Source of the DNA: Pseudovibrio sp. Ad37
Lineage (GTDB): Bacteria > Pseudomonadota > Alphaproteobacteria > Rhizobiales > Stappiaceae
DNA length: 64,000 bases
Assembly: GCF_001623075.1 (NCBI RefSeq)
Contig: NZ_LMCF01000004.1
Span: 38,206 to 102,205, forward strand
Reading direction: 5' to 3'
Below, in pieces: positions 54,167-62,888 of the stretch; position 1 is the stretch's first letter; every line of letters starts with the position of its first letter. The notes beneath the pieces were generated by a model that did not search any database, had not been told where the DNA came from, and worked only from the letters and a program-made list of their open reading frames with translations. A program made the position numbers and the translations under genes.

Positions 54167-55411
54167 ATGGCCCAAGGCGACATCAAAAAGGTTGTGCTTG
54201 CCTATTCTGGCGGGCTCGACACCTCGATTATTCTCAAGTGGTTGCAGGCGGAATACGGCTGCGAAGTTGTAACTTTTACTGCTGACTTAGGTCAGGGCGA
54301 AGAGTTAGAGCCAGCACGACGAAAAGCTGAACTGCTTGGTATTCGAGAAATCTACATTGATGATCTCCGTGAGGAATTCATTCGGGACTTCGTGTTCCCA
54401 ATGTTCCGGGCCAACGCAGTTTACGAAGGCGTTTATCTCCTCGGCACCTCTATCGCCCGTCCGCTCATTTCCAAGCGTCTCATCGAGATCGCTGAAGAAA
54501 CCGGCGCTGACGCAGTTGCGCACGGCGCAACCGGTAAAGGCAACGACCAGGTACGCTTCGAGCTGGCATGCTACGCATTGAACCCAGACATCAAGGTGAT
54601 CGCACCTTGGCGTGACTGGACACTGAAGTCCCGTACTGACCTGATCGAGTTCGCAGAACAGCATCAGATCCCGGTACCAAAGGACAAACGCGGCGAAGCA
54701 CCGTTCTCCGTTGACGCAAACATGCTTCACTCCTCTTCCGAAGGTAAAGTTCTGGAAGATCCGAATGAAGAAGCACCAGAGTACGTCTTCCAGCGCACCG
54801 TTGACCCGCTCAGCGCGCCGGACGAAGTCACCGAAATCGAAATCGGCTTCGAAAAAGGCGATGCGTGCTCCATCAATGGCGTACACATGTCTCCGGCAAC
54901 CCTGTTTGCCAAGCTGAACGATTACGGTCGCGACAACGGCATTGGCCGCCTCGATCTGGTCGAAAACCGTTTCGTTGGCATGAAGTCTCGCGGTATTTAC
55001 GAAACACCAGGCGGAACAATTCTCCTGTCAGCACACCGTGCGATGGAATCCATCACGCTGGACCGTGACGCTGCTCACCTCAAAGACGAGTTGATGCCAC
55101 GCTACGCAAAGCTCATCTACAACGGCTTCTGGTTCTCCCCAGACCGTGAGATGCTGCAGGCGATGATCGACAAGTCTCAGGAGTTCGTCACCGGTACGGT
55201 TAAACTGAAGCTCTACAAAGGCAACGTTATCGTTGTTGGTCGTGCGTCCCCTTACTCTCTCTACTCAGAAGAGCTGGTGACCTTCGAAGACGACCACGGC
55301 GCTTACGACCAGAAAGACGCTGCAGGATTCATCCGCCTCAACGCTCTGCGTTTGCGTACACTGGCAAAGAGGAACCAGATGACCAAAGCAAAAGAGTTGA
55401 CGGACGCCTGA
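54167..55411 (+). CDS. argG: argininosuccinate synthase
   Basis: A 414-residue N-type ATP pyrophosphatase. The ATP loop is [12 protein letters not shown] at residues about 11-22; [18 protein letters not shown] and [15 protein letters not shown] are family blocks, and [19 protein letters not shown] is the tetramer-associated region. It condenses citrulline and aspartate in arginine synthesis. Single gene followed by a GC-rich hairpin. Confidence 0.97.
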   Translation: MAQGDIKKVVLAYSGGLDTSIILKWLQAEYGCEVVTFTADLGQGEELEPARRKAELLGIREIYIDDLREEFIRDFVFPMFRANAVYEGVYLLGTSIARPLISKRLIEIAEETGADAVAHGATGKGNDQVRFELACYALNPDIKVIAPWRDWTLKSRTDLIEFAEQHQIPVPKDKRGEAPFSVDANMLHSSSEGKVLEDPNEEAPEYVFQRTVDPLSAPDEVTEIEIGFEKGDACSINGVHMSPATLFAKLNDYGRDNGIGRLDLVENRFVGMKSRGIYETPGGTILLSAHRAMESITLDRDAAHLKDELMPRYAKLIYNGFWFSPDREMLQAMIDKSQEFVTGTVKLKLYKGNVIVVGRASPYSLYSEELVTFEDDHGAYDQKDAAGFIRLNALRLRTLAKRNQMTKAKELTDA

Positions 55412-55449
55412 AAGGGTAAAAGCTCCTAAGCTTTAAATTAGTTATTAAG

Positions 55450-55479
55450 CCCGCAGTGGAAACACTGCGGGTTGTTGCT
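55450..55479 (+). terminator. argG terminator
   Basis: Stem CCCGCAGTG / CACTGCGGG with GAAA loop at 55450-55471, then TTGTTGCTTTG, a moderate T-run. Confidence 0.75.
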
Positions 55480-55552
55480 TTGCTACTTGAAATCGCGGCG
55501 AAATCGGCATCTAATTTTAACCTAGAACTGTTCTCGCTGAGGTTTATAAGTA

Positions 55553-56095
55553 ATGTACTTTTTACATAGTGAATTTGTATGGGGCATATCCATCGGAATT
55601 CTATTGTCTATTTTCAGTGCATGGCTTCAATCTGAAATGATCTCTCGAAAAGCAAAGAAAACTCAGAAGTCTACAATCAAAAAATTTTCCCACGACATTA
55701 TTCAGAATATAAGAAAGACCATTTCCGAGATGGATAATGTCCGGGATCGAGCCAAAGCTATTCAACATGATTATTTGACATTGATTGAAACAGAACTTCA
55801 AACGTTCCAGCGAAACAGAGAGCATCTTATTTTGTTGGACGACACTATGCGTATCGATGTGCAAGATTTCATCTCTAACATAACAGTCAAAAAATCTACT
55901 GTTACAACGCAGCTTGCAACATTCTATGATGCGAACAAGAGACTTAAGGTTATCAGCAAGGAGCAAGATGCCGACTCTTTTAAAGAACTTGATGAGCAAG
56001 CTCTAGCTGCATTATCTGAAGCACAAAATGCAGCCGACAGATTGGTACAGCTTTCAGATCGGGCGGAAGGTTTAACCCACCGACTATCAAGATGA
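55553..56095 (+). CDS. unknown membrane-anchored coiled-coil protein
   Basis: A 180-residue protein I do not recognise. Residues about 8-27 are a membrane segment (FVWGISIGILLSIFSAWLQS) followed by a basic patch (SRKAKKTQKSTIKKF) and long helical heptads up to the C-terminus (DLIQNIRK..., DQFQTFQRNREHL..., LAALSEAQNAADRLVQLSD). The coding DNA is more AT-rich than its neighbours. It sits alone between argG and the convergent MAPEG gene. The layout suggests an inner-membrane anchor with a cytosolic coiled coil, but this is inference. Confidence 0.6.
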   Translation: MYFLHSEFVWGISIGILLSIFSAWLQSEMISRKAKKTQKSTIKKFSHDIIQNIRKTISEMDNVRDRAKAIQHDYLTLIETELQTFQRNREHLILLDDTMRIDVQDFISNITVKKSTVTTQLATFYDANKRLKVISKEQDADSFKELDEQALAALSEAQNAADRLVQLSDRAEGLTHRLSR

Positions 56096-56105
56096 TTCTT
56101 TCCCT

Positions 56106-56651
56106 TCAAACTCCCGCCATCAACGTTATCAGCACAACCACCAGCATTAAAATGCTTGGGTAGAAAGTCAGTGCAAAGCCGGTTCCACGCCATGGTGCAC
56201 CCTTCTCATAGCTGGCAAAAAACAGAATACGCCCGAGCGCAAACAGCAGCGCAGCTAACAGCGGTACCGACATCGTGCTACCGGGCATAACCGCAGCCCA
56301 GGCAATGTAGATGAACCCCGCCAACACCCCCTGCTCAAGTGTATTTTGCAAAATGCTCTGCAGCATCCTGGCTTCCTCACTGCCGTGGGTTAGCCCTCCT
56401 CCATCAATGTCATCAGCATGATAAAACCTACGCATTGCCAGACGACCTATGGAAATCATCAGCAGCAAGGCAGGTGATAACAATGAAACCGCTGCCACCC
56501 AAAGCCGCTCAGAGGCATTCCAGTCCGCGGCAAATCCAAACGGATTGAGAAGCGCACCAAACAAAAGCACAATCGCGGTCACCAACGCTCCAACAATCAT
56601 CCGCTGAAACACACCCCGCTGTTTTTCTGCAAAGTCCAATGCAACCTCCAC
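56106..56651 (-). CDS. MAPEG-family membrane protein
   Basis: A 181-residue protein with four hydrophobic segments and the MAPEG pattern (LQSILQNTLEQGVLAGFIYIAW, RILFFASYEKGAPWRGTGFALTFYP). Eukaryotic members act on glutathione and eicosanoids; bacterial ones are uncharacterised or glutathione-linked. Single gene, divergent from the YcaQ-like gene. Confidence 0.85.
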   Translation of the reverse strand: MEVALDFAEKQRGVFQRMIVGALVTAIVLLFGALLNPFGFAADWNASERLWVAAVSLLSPALLLMISIGRLAMRRFYHADDIDGGGLTHGSEEARMLQSILQNTLEQGVLAGFIYIAWAAVMPGSTMSVPLLAALLFALGRILFFASYEKGAPWRGTGFALTFYPSILMLVVVLITLMAGV

Positions 56652-56757
56652 TTAGAGAACATAATAGGAACAAACCCACAACTATCTGCTGCGGACTGCT
56701 TGCGGCAAGGCGCTACCTCTCCTAGCCTAGGCACGTCTGACCAAGCAGGAGACTTTG

Positions 56758-57975
56758 ATGACTATGGAAGCGCAGTTAGTTTTAAAAGTTGATAACGCCG
56801 CTGCGCGCCGCTTGTTTCTGCAGAAACACGCCCTTCTTGAAGCACCAACAGGCTCCTCGAAAGGAGAAGATCTCCTCAATCTCATTCACCGCATTGGCTT
56901 TGTGCAGGTTGATAGCATCAACACAGTAGAGCGTGCGCACCACATGATCTTATGGTCACGCCGCCAAAGTTACCGCCCCAAACATCTCAAAAAACTGCTG
57001 GAGAATGACAGAAGCCTCTTTGAGCACTGGACGCATGATGCCTCAATCATTCCAACCGAGTTCTTCCCTTATTGGCACTACCGCTTCCAAAAAAGCGCAG
57101 AAAGCTTGCAATCCCGCTGGAAGGTCTGGCGCGGTGCGGAGTATCAGGAAAAACTCAACCTCATTCTACGGCACATCGAAGAAAACGGCCCCGCTGGCAC
57201 CTCAGATGTCGGCAAGGATGAGAAGCGCAGCAAAGGCGGATGGTGGGAGTGGAACCCATCCAAAACAGCGCTTGAATATCTCTGGCGGACCGGACAAATC
57301 TCCGTCTCTCGGCGTGAAAACTTTCAAAAACTCTATGACCTGACAGAACGCGTCATCCCTGAGGATCACCGCTCCGCTAAACCCAGCCATGCAGAAACCA
57401 TAGAGTGGGCTTGCAACTCCGCAATCGACCGCCTCGGCTTCGCTACGCCCAGCGAAATTGCAGCCTATTGGGACAAACTAGACCTTGCCGATGTCAAAGC
57501 ATGGTGTGAGCAAGCCCAGAAGCGTCAGGAACTAATCCCTGTTGAGATTCAACCTGCCAGCGACACGAAGCCCAAATTATGTCTCGCACGCCCAACAATT
57601 GAAGATGAACTGAGATCCCTCGAAGCCCATTCCCAACGGATCCGCATCCTCAGTCCATTCGACCCGGCATTAAGAGACCGCAAGCGCGCTGAGTTCCTTT
57701 TTGACTTCAATTACCGCATCGAAATCTTCGTCCCTGAACCAAAACGGCAATACGGCTATTATGTCTTCCCCGTAATGGAGGGGGACAAGTTGATTGGTCG
57801 CATTGATATGAAGCGTGACAAAGCCTCCAATGCTTTGGCCGTAAAACGCTTCTGGCCCGAGGCTGGCATTCGCATGGGCAAAGGCCGCCAACAACGATTG
57901 GAAGCTGAACTGGAGCGATGCACCCAGTTTGCTGGCTGTGAAGATCTTCAGTTCCTCTCAGCTTGGCAAGGATAG
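56758..57975 (+). CDS. winged-helix DNA glycosylase-like protein (YcaQ/AlkX family)
   Basis: A 405-residue protein of the HTH_42 (YcaQ/AlkZ-like) family: LIHRIGFVQVDSINTVERAHHMILWSR is its hallmark (the catalytic QxD-type site in known members), then LFEHWTHDASIIP, a winged-helix domain (about 200-300) and the DRIPLMYQ-like C-terminal RIDMKRDKASNALAVKRFW. Members unhook interstrand crosslinks in DNA. ATG 56758 follows AGGAG. Standalone. Confidence 0.86.
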   Translation: MTMEAQLVLKVDNAAARRLFLQKHALLEAPTGSSKGEDLLNLIHRIGFVQVDSINTVERAHHMILWSRRQSYRPKHLKKLLENDRSLFEHWTHDASIIPTEFFPYWHYRFQKSAESLQSRWKVWRGAEYQEKLNLILRHIEENGPAGTSDVGKDEKRSKGGWWEWNPSKTALEYLWRTGQISVSRRENFQKLYDLTERVIPEDHRSAKPSHAETIEWACNSAIDRLGFATPSEIAAYWDKLDLADVKAWCEQAQKRQELIPVEIQPASDTKPKLCLARPTIEDELRSLEAHSQRIRILSPFDPALRDRKRAEFLFDFNYRIEIFVPEPKRQYGYYVFPVMEGDKLIGRIDMKRDKASNALAVKRFWPEAGIRMGKGRQQRLEAELERCTQFAGCEDLQFLSAWQG

Positions 57976-58062
57976 CCCACTGGATGGCGGGACTATCAGA
58001 AACGTAAGTAACCTCCAATACTGCTGGTAAACGTCGCATTCTCGTCAGCACCAAGAGAGCAA

Positions 58063-58956
58063 ATGGGCCAGCTTTTGCAAACTTTGTTGCGTATTCTGCT
58101 CTGCCTTGTGGCACTGAATATCTCTGCCAGCCAGGCCCAACCTCTCTTCAATTTAGACGATCACTTCACCTTCAATCCGCAAGGCAAGTACCAACCCCGC
58201 CTCATTGGCCTGTTTGAGACAGATCGCAATAACACATCTGGAGCCGCCGAAGTCATCACGCCAGTCTTTCAGGACAGTCATGGCATGTTCTTCGCTGATG
58301 TCCGCTCCGGCAACTCCTCTGATGCTGTATATCTCATAAGTGCTGGCGGTGGCCTCCGTCACTTTGTGCGGCCAAACCTGATTGGCAGCACCTACATCTT
58401 CATGAATTACAAGGAAGATTACGAACGCGGCCCCGCAACTGCAGTCACCACGGGCATTGAGTTTCTGGCAAATAACTATGAGGCTCGCTTCAACGCACAA
58501 TTCCCGACAAGCAAAGTCCGTATTCTGGAACCGGAACCGGGTAGCACAGACCAACGCGAAAGCATTCCTCTCCTCAACCTTTCAGGAGAGATTGGCTACG
58601 ACCTCCCCGGAACTGATGATCTGGGGTTCGGCCTCCGCATCTATGCAGGAGGCTTTTATAGAACCGCCAACAACATTGAAGAGATAAGCGGGGCGCAGGG
58701 ACGGTTTGAAATATCCCGCGCAGGCTGGCTTGGCGTACCTGGATTGAAGACCACATTTGTTGGACAGATCCGCTATCACAGCGACATCGACTATCCCATT
58801 GGTGCTTTTCAACTCCGCATAGGCCTTCCCATCGTCAAATACTGGAAGGGCATCACCGTCGATAACTATAACGAGCTCTCTCACATAGAACGTCGCATGA
58901 CAGAACGTGTGCGACGCCCTCTCACTATTCACAATCGCACGCGTCGTATTCCCTAG
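58063..58956 (+). CDS. exported inverse-autotransporter-type beta-barrel protein
   Basis: A 297-residue protein with a signal peptide (1-27, ending ASQAQP) and a long stretch of alternating hydrophobic/hydrophilic beta strands ending in aromatic residues, with features of invasin/intimin beta-barrel domains (FADVRSGNSSDAVYLISAGGGLRHFVRPN, the strand LGFGLRIYAGGFY, and a terminal TERVRRPL). No passenger follows, so it is either a barrel alone or an outer-membrane protein of similar shape. Weakly conserved overall. Confidence 0.6.
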   Translation: MGQLLQTLLRILLCLVALNISASQAQPLFNLDDHFTFNPQGKYQPRLIGLFETDRNNTSGAAEVITPVFQDSHGMFFADVRSGNSSDAVYLISAGGGLRHFVRPNLIGSTYIFMNYKEDYERGPATAVTTGIEFLANNYEARFNAQFPTSKVRILEPEPGSTDQRESIPLLNLSGEIGYDLPGTDDLGFGLRIYAGGFYRTANNIEEISGAQGRFEISRAGWLGVPGLKTTFVGQIRYHSDIDYPIGAFQLRIGLPIVKYWKGITVDNYNELSHIERRMTERVRRPLTIHNRTRRIP

Positions 58957-59097
58957 AACTCCACTTAAAATGAAAGCCCTAGGCATTAAACCACTCGAAG
59001 CGTTACCCCTCCCGGTTTCAGGGCATCACAGACCACCAGCATTAATGTTAATCTTTTCCGATAGGATACCGCTTCCAGCTCTTCCGGGGACAACCAC

Positions 59098-59535
59098 ATG
59101 AGGACTATTCCACTCACGCTCATTCCGTTCTTGCTCTACAACGCTGTGGCATTTCGGTGGTTTGAAGATCTAGAGCCGGTGCTTGATCAAGGCTACAACG
59201 TCACCCCGTGGGCTGCCATTGTATTCCAGATCCCACTGCCATCCGGACTGCTCGTTCCTCTGGATGTCGCCACCCTTCTGCTTGCAGGCACTTTGGTCCT
59301 GCTCTTCGTCGAGATCATCAAAGCCACCAGAACCAGCACACTCTCACTGGTAGATCACAGCTTGTCTCTGTTGATCCTCGTGGCTTACCTAATTGAGTTC
59401 CTCTCGGTACAAGAAGCCGCCACTCCGCTCTTCCTTCTGCTCATGACCATCACATTTCTGGATGTCATCGCCGGATTCATCATCACCTTGTCCGGAGCAC
59501 GGCGAGATGTAGTTGTGGCAACCAGCAACAGCTAA
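59098..59535 (+). CDS. hypothetical membrane protein
   Basis: A 145-residue protein with four hydrophobic segments (LTLIPFLLYNAVAFRW, VPLDVATLLLAGTLVLLFVEIIKA, LVDHSLSLLILVAYLIEFLSV, LFLLLMTITFLDVIAGFIITLS). No recognised family. It lies 141 nt after the beta-barrel gene and is convergent with metZ. Confidence 0.72.
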   Translation: MRTIPLTLIPFLLYNAVAFRWFEDLEPVLDQGYNVTPWAAIVFQIPLPSGLLVPLDVATLLLAGTLVLLFVEIIKATRTSTLSLVDHSLSLLILVAYLIEFLSVQEAATPLFLLLMTITFLDVIAGFIITLSGARRDVVVATSNS

Positions 59536-59617
59536 CAACAAGTCTGAAGCATTGCGCTTTAATGCATAAAGGGCACCCGATTGGATGCCCTCATGTCAGT
59601 CATAATGTGCAACAAGC

Positions 59618-60802
59618 TTAAAGCGCGGCCAGTGCCTTAGCAACATCTTCCAGCAGGTCATCTGCATCTTCCAGACCAACAGAAAGACGAAGCGTCTTGT
59701 CTGTAATGCCCAGCTCCAGACGTGCATCTTCCGCAACACTTTGGTGCGTTGTCGTCGCCGGATGGGTAATCAGGCTCTTCGCATCACCAAGGTTGTTGGA
59801 AAGGCTGACAATCTCCAACGCATTGGAGAACTTGAAGGCCGCTTCCTTACCACCCGCCAAATCAAACGCCAGCATGGTAGACCCACCCTGCATCTGCTTG
59901 GCCACGATATCCGCCTGTGGGTGATCAGCACGACCTGGGTAAATCAGCCGAGACACTGCAGAGTGATCCGCAAGGAACTCTGCCAGCTTGCCTGCATTCG
60001 CAGTCTGACGCTCAACACGCAGAGACAATGTCTCCAGACCTTTCAGCAGAACCCAGGCGTTGAACGGGCTCATCGCAGGTCCGGTATGCTTGAACGGGTC
60101 ATGGAATTCTTCCACAATCCACTTTTCATCGGAAAGCACGATACCGCCCAGACATCGGCCCTGCCCGTCAATATGCTTGGTCGCGGAGTAGATCACCACA
60201 TCCGCCCCCAGCGCCAGCGGGCTCTGCCAGATAGCAGTCGCAAACACGTTGTCTACAATAAGCCGTCCACCAGCTTCGTGAATAATATCCGCAACAGCAG
60301 GAATATCGATCACTTCAAGCGTCGGGTTGGTTGGGCTTTCAAGAAACGCCGCTGTGGTGTTCGGACGAACAGCTGCTTTCCATTGCTCGATGTCAGTGCC
60401 ATCAATCAGCGTGGACTCCACACCGTAACGTGGCAGCAGCTTTTCGATGATGTATCGGCAGGAACCGAACAGTGCCTTTGGTGCAATCACATGATCGCCA
60501 GCTTTCACGCAGGCCATAATCGCAGAGTTAACAGCCGCCATACCAGAAGCCGTGCCGCGTGCGGCCTCAGCGCCTTCCAGTTCGCACATTCGTCGCTCGA
60601 ACATTCCTACGGTCGGGTTTGCGTACCGGGAATAAATATAGCCCGGATTCTCGCCCAAAAAGCGTGCTTCTGCCGCTTCTGAGCTGTCGTAAACATACCC
60701 TTGTGTAAGGAAGATAGCTTCGGATGTTTCACCAAAGCTGGAGCGCGTTGTGCCTCCATGAACAAGCCGAGTTGCTGGCTTCCAGTTCTTTGCGTCTGTC
60801 AT
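59618..60802 (-). CDS. metZ: O-succinylhomoserine/O-acetylhomoserine sulfhydrylase
   Basis: A 394-residue Cys/Met-metabolism PLP enzyme: ATRLVHGG, GYIYSRYANPTV, SATKHIDGQGRCLGG with the PLP lysine, and GLEDADDLLEDVAKAL at the end. It makes homocysteine directly from acylhomoserine and sulfide, completing the route begun by metX. The leader carries a SAM-II riboswitch and an intrinsic terminator. MetZ and MetX lie 9 kb apart but serve one pathway. Confidence 0.95.
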   Translation of the reverse strand: MTDAKNWKPATRLVHGGTTRSSFGETSEAIFLTQGYVYDSSEAAEARFLGENPGYIYSRYANPTVGMFERRMCELEGAEAARGTASGMAAVNSAIMACVKAGDHVIAPKALFGSCRYIIEKLLPRYGVESTLIDGTDIEQWKAAVRPNTTAAFLESPTNPTLEVIDIPAVADIIHEAGGRLIVDNVFATAIWQSPLALGADVVIYSATKHIDGQGRCLGGIVLSDEKWIVEEFHDPFKHTGPAMSPFNAWVLLKGLETLSLRVERQTANAGKLAEFLADHSAVSRLIYPGRADHPQADIVAKQMQGGSTMLAFDLAGGKEAAFKFSNALEIVSLSNNLGDAKSLITHPATTTHQSVAEDARLELGITDKTLRLSVGLEDADDLLEDVAKALAAL

Positions 60803-60844
60803 CGCTCATTCCTGCCCGAAGAGATATTGCTCTACCCCTTCATT

Positions 60845-60868
60845 AAAAAACCCCGGCGCGGGCCGAGG
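60845..60868 (-). terminator. leader terminator/attenuator of metZ
   Basis: Read on the minus strand: CCTCGGC-CCGC-GCCGGGG then TTTTTTAAT, between the SAM-II aptamer and the metZ start. It is positioned to end transcription in the leader. Confidence 0.7.
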
Positions 60869-60884
60869 TCTATACAAGAACCCG

Positions 60885-60940
60885 ACCCTTTAGCTACTTG
60901 TTTTACGTGGTTGCAAGCCGGTCGACCAAATCACCACGGA
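60885..60940 (-). promoter_or_regulatory. SAM-II riboswitch upstream of metZ
   Basis: On the minus strand: CGTGGTGATTTGG, CCGGCTTGCAACCACG, TAAAACAAGTAGCTAAAG. This matches the alphaproteobacterial SAM-II pseudoknot: P1 CGTGG/CCACG (with the loop GATTTGG contacting the downstream AAACAAGT..GCTAAAG region). It senses S-adenosylmethionine and lowers methionine-gene expression. Confidence 0.88.
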
Positions 60941-61070
60941 ATAGGCAGCGTTTTTACCTCGAAAATACACTAGGGTCAATCAATCAGCTTAGGTTGCAGA
61001 CTTGGCGAGAGATCAAACTTACGTTAATCAGTGTCAGAACGATTTGAGTACCAGTAGGGCGGAACCAACA

Positions 61071-62177
61071 ATGACAGGCATTCTTCCGGCAAAAGCGATT
61101 GAAGCTATGTTTGCCAGCGGTGCAATTCAAGCAGACAGAGTGCCCGACGAGGACCAGATTCAACCTGCCAGTCTTGACCTGCGCCTCGGCGTCAAAGCAT
61201 GGCGTGTCCGTGCCTCTTTTCTCCCCGGCCCCGACGCGAAAGTGGAAGACAAGCTGGAAAAGCTTATCCTGCACGAGATCGACCTCTCCAAGGGCGCCGT
61301 GCTGGAAACCAACTGCGTTTACATCGTCCGCCTTCAGGAGGCGCTGGACCTCCCGGCTGAGCAATCCGCCACAGCCAATCCCAAAAGCTCCACGGGCCGC
61401 ATCGATGTGTTCACCCGCGTCATCACAGACCAAGGCCGCGCATTTGACCGTGTTGAAGCTGGCTACAAAGGCCCGCTCTACGCTGAGATCTCTCCAAAGA
61501 CCTTCCCTGTGCTGGTCCGCGAAGGTTCTCGCCTGTCCCAAATCCGCTTCCGCGATGGCGAAACCCTCATCAATGATGAAGACCTGACCAAAGTGCACAA
61601 CCAGCACACACTGGTGTCTGGCGGCAAGGACGAAGACGCAATCAACAACGGCGTACAGGTGTCCATCGACCTGAAAGGCTCTGGCAAAGACAGCCTCATC
61701 GGCTACCGCGCCAAGCGCCATACAGGCGTGATCGACGTTGACCGCAAAGACGCACAGGACCCGGAAGACTTCTGGGAGCCGCTGTACAATCGCGGCGATG
61801 CAACGCTCATCCTCGACCCGAACGAGTTCTACATTCTGGTCTCGCAGGAAGCTGTCCACGTCCCACCACAATACGCCGCTGAGATGGTGCCATTCGACCC
61901 ACTCGTCGGCGAGTTCCGCGTCCACTACGCAGGCTTCTTCGACCCCGGCTTCGGCCACTCCACCGTTGGTGGCACAGGGTCCAGAGCCGTTCTCGAAGTC
62001 CGCTCTCACGACGTTCCCTTCATCGTAGAACACGGCCAGACGGTTGGCCGCCTTGTCTACGAGCACATGGAGGAAGTGCCAGAAACCCTTTACGGCGAGG
62101 GCATTGGCTCCAACTATCAGGGTCAGGCACTAAAGCTCTCCAAGCACTTCAAAAGCAAAGAACCGGTAGGAGCATAA
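61071..62177 (+). CDS. dcd: long-form dCTP deaminase (tandem dUTPase-like domains)
   Basis: A 368-residue protein about twice the size of E. coli Dcd (193 aa). The first half has PKSSTGRIDVFTRV (the SSxxR motif) and GYKGPLYAEISPKTFPVLV; the second half has VGEFRVHYAGFFDPGFGHSTVG and a late GQTVGRLVYEH. Two trimer-forming dUTPase-like units thus lie in one chain, the form usual in alphaproteobacteria. It deaminates dCTP towards dUMP/dTMP synthesis. ATG 61071 is chosen because similarity begins at MTGILPAKAIE. Confidence 0.88.
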   Translation: MTGILPAKAIEAMFASGAIQADRVPDEDQIQPASLDLRLGVKAWRVRASFLPGPDAKVEDKLEKLILHEIDLSKGAVLETNCVYIVRLQEALDLPAEQSATANPKSSTGRIDVFTRVITDQGRAFDRVEAGYKGPLYAEISPKTFPVLVREGSRLSQIRFRDGETLINDEDLTKVHNQHTLVSGGKDEDAINNGVQVSIDLKGSGKDSLIGYRAKRHTGVIDVDRKDAQDPEDFWEPLYNRGDATLILDPNEFYILVSQEAVHVPPQYAAEMVPFDPLVGEFRVHYAGFFDPGFGHSTVGGTGSRAVLEVRSHDVPFIVEHGQTVGRLVYEHMEEVPETLYGEGIGSNYQGQALKLSKHFKSKEPVGA

Positions 62178-62181
62178 GCCA

Positions 62182-62730
62182 ATGCCCCTCTTCACCGTTG
62201 AGCAGGAATACAACGCGATACTGGAAGAAAAGAAGTCACGCTTTCTTGCCTTTCTGGTACCCCATGTAGACTTTGCTCAGCGGCTGGCGGACCTTCGCGA
62301 CGAGCACAAAAAAGCCAACCACCACGTCACCGCTTTCCGCAGAATGCTCCCCGAGGGACGCATCGATGAAGGCGGCAAAGACGATGGCGAACCCGCTGGC
62401 ACCTCCGGCATGCCCACACTCAAAACACTCATTGGGGCAGACCTTGTGGATGTGGGCGTCATCATCGTCCGTTACTTCGGTGGCACAAAACTGGGCACCG
62501 GCGGCCTGGCACGGGCCTACTCCGGCGCCGCAAATCTCGCCATTCGGGAAGCTGAGCTTGTGCCATGGCTGCGCATCAAAACCCGCAGTGTCTCTGCCAG
62601 CTTCTCCAGCAGTGCCGAACTGGAACGCCAGGTCATTCTGCTACAGCTGGAAATCATCGAACGCACCTTCACAGAGGATGGCGTAACCCTGCTCGTCAGC
62701 GGTCCTGAAGATCAGATCGATAAGCTCTAA
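62182..62730 (+). CDS. YigZ/IMPACT-family protein
   Basis: A 182-residue protein with the IMPACT (UPF0029) N-terminal domain: DGEPAGTSGMPTLKTL and VIIVRYFGGTKLGTGGLARAYS, followed by the YigZ C-terminal ferredoxin-like part. Role in bacteria unclear; linked to translation/proline-rich peptide metabolism by homology only. It starts 4 nt after the dcd stop, so it is co-transcribed with dcd. Confidence 0.9.
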   Translation: MPLFTVEQEYNAILEEKKSRFLAFLVPHVDFAQRLADLRDEHKKANHHVTAFRRMLPEGRIDEGGKDDGEPAGTSGMPTLKTLIGADLVDVGVIIVRYFGGTKLGTGGLARAYSGAANLAIREAELVPWLRIKTRSVSASFSSSAELERQVILLQLEIIERTFTEDGVTLLVSGPEDQIDKL

Positions 62731-62814
62731 CCTTCTGTACCAGCTTACCTTTCCCATTCTCTCAGCAATTTCACCGCACTCAACTAATTAAAATCCTAAT
62801 AAAAACTTAAACTT

Positions 62815-62830
62815 TGGCACGCGCCTTGCG
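62815..62830 (+). promoter_or_regulatory. sigma-54 (RpoN)-type promoter
   Basis: TGGCACG-CGCC-TTGCG fits the -24/-12 consensus TGGCACG-N4-TTGCW with only the last base deviating. It lies about 58 nt upstream of the ATG at 62889. No enhancer-binding activator gene is visible nearby. Confidence 0.7.
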
Positions 62831-62888
62831 ATGTGAATCCCAGGAAACGGCATCAGTCTCATTTTGAGACAGTCGGGGGAGTTAAGTC

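Noticed and set aside
59741..60682. 313-residue plus-strand frame opposite metZ
   Set aside because: Antisense shadow with no start context or domain.
60984..62066. 360-residue minus-strand frame opposite dcd
   Set aside because: A shadow frame: Val/Ala/Asp-rich without domains, fully antisense to a well-supported dCTP deaminase gene.
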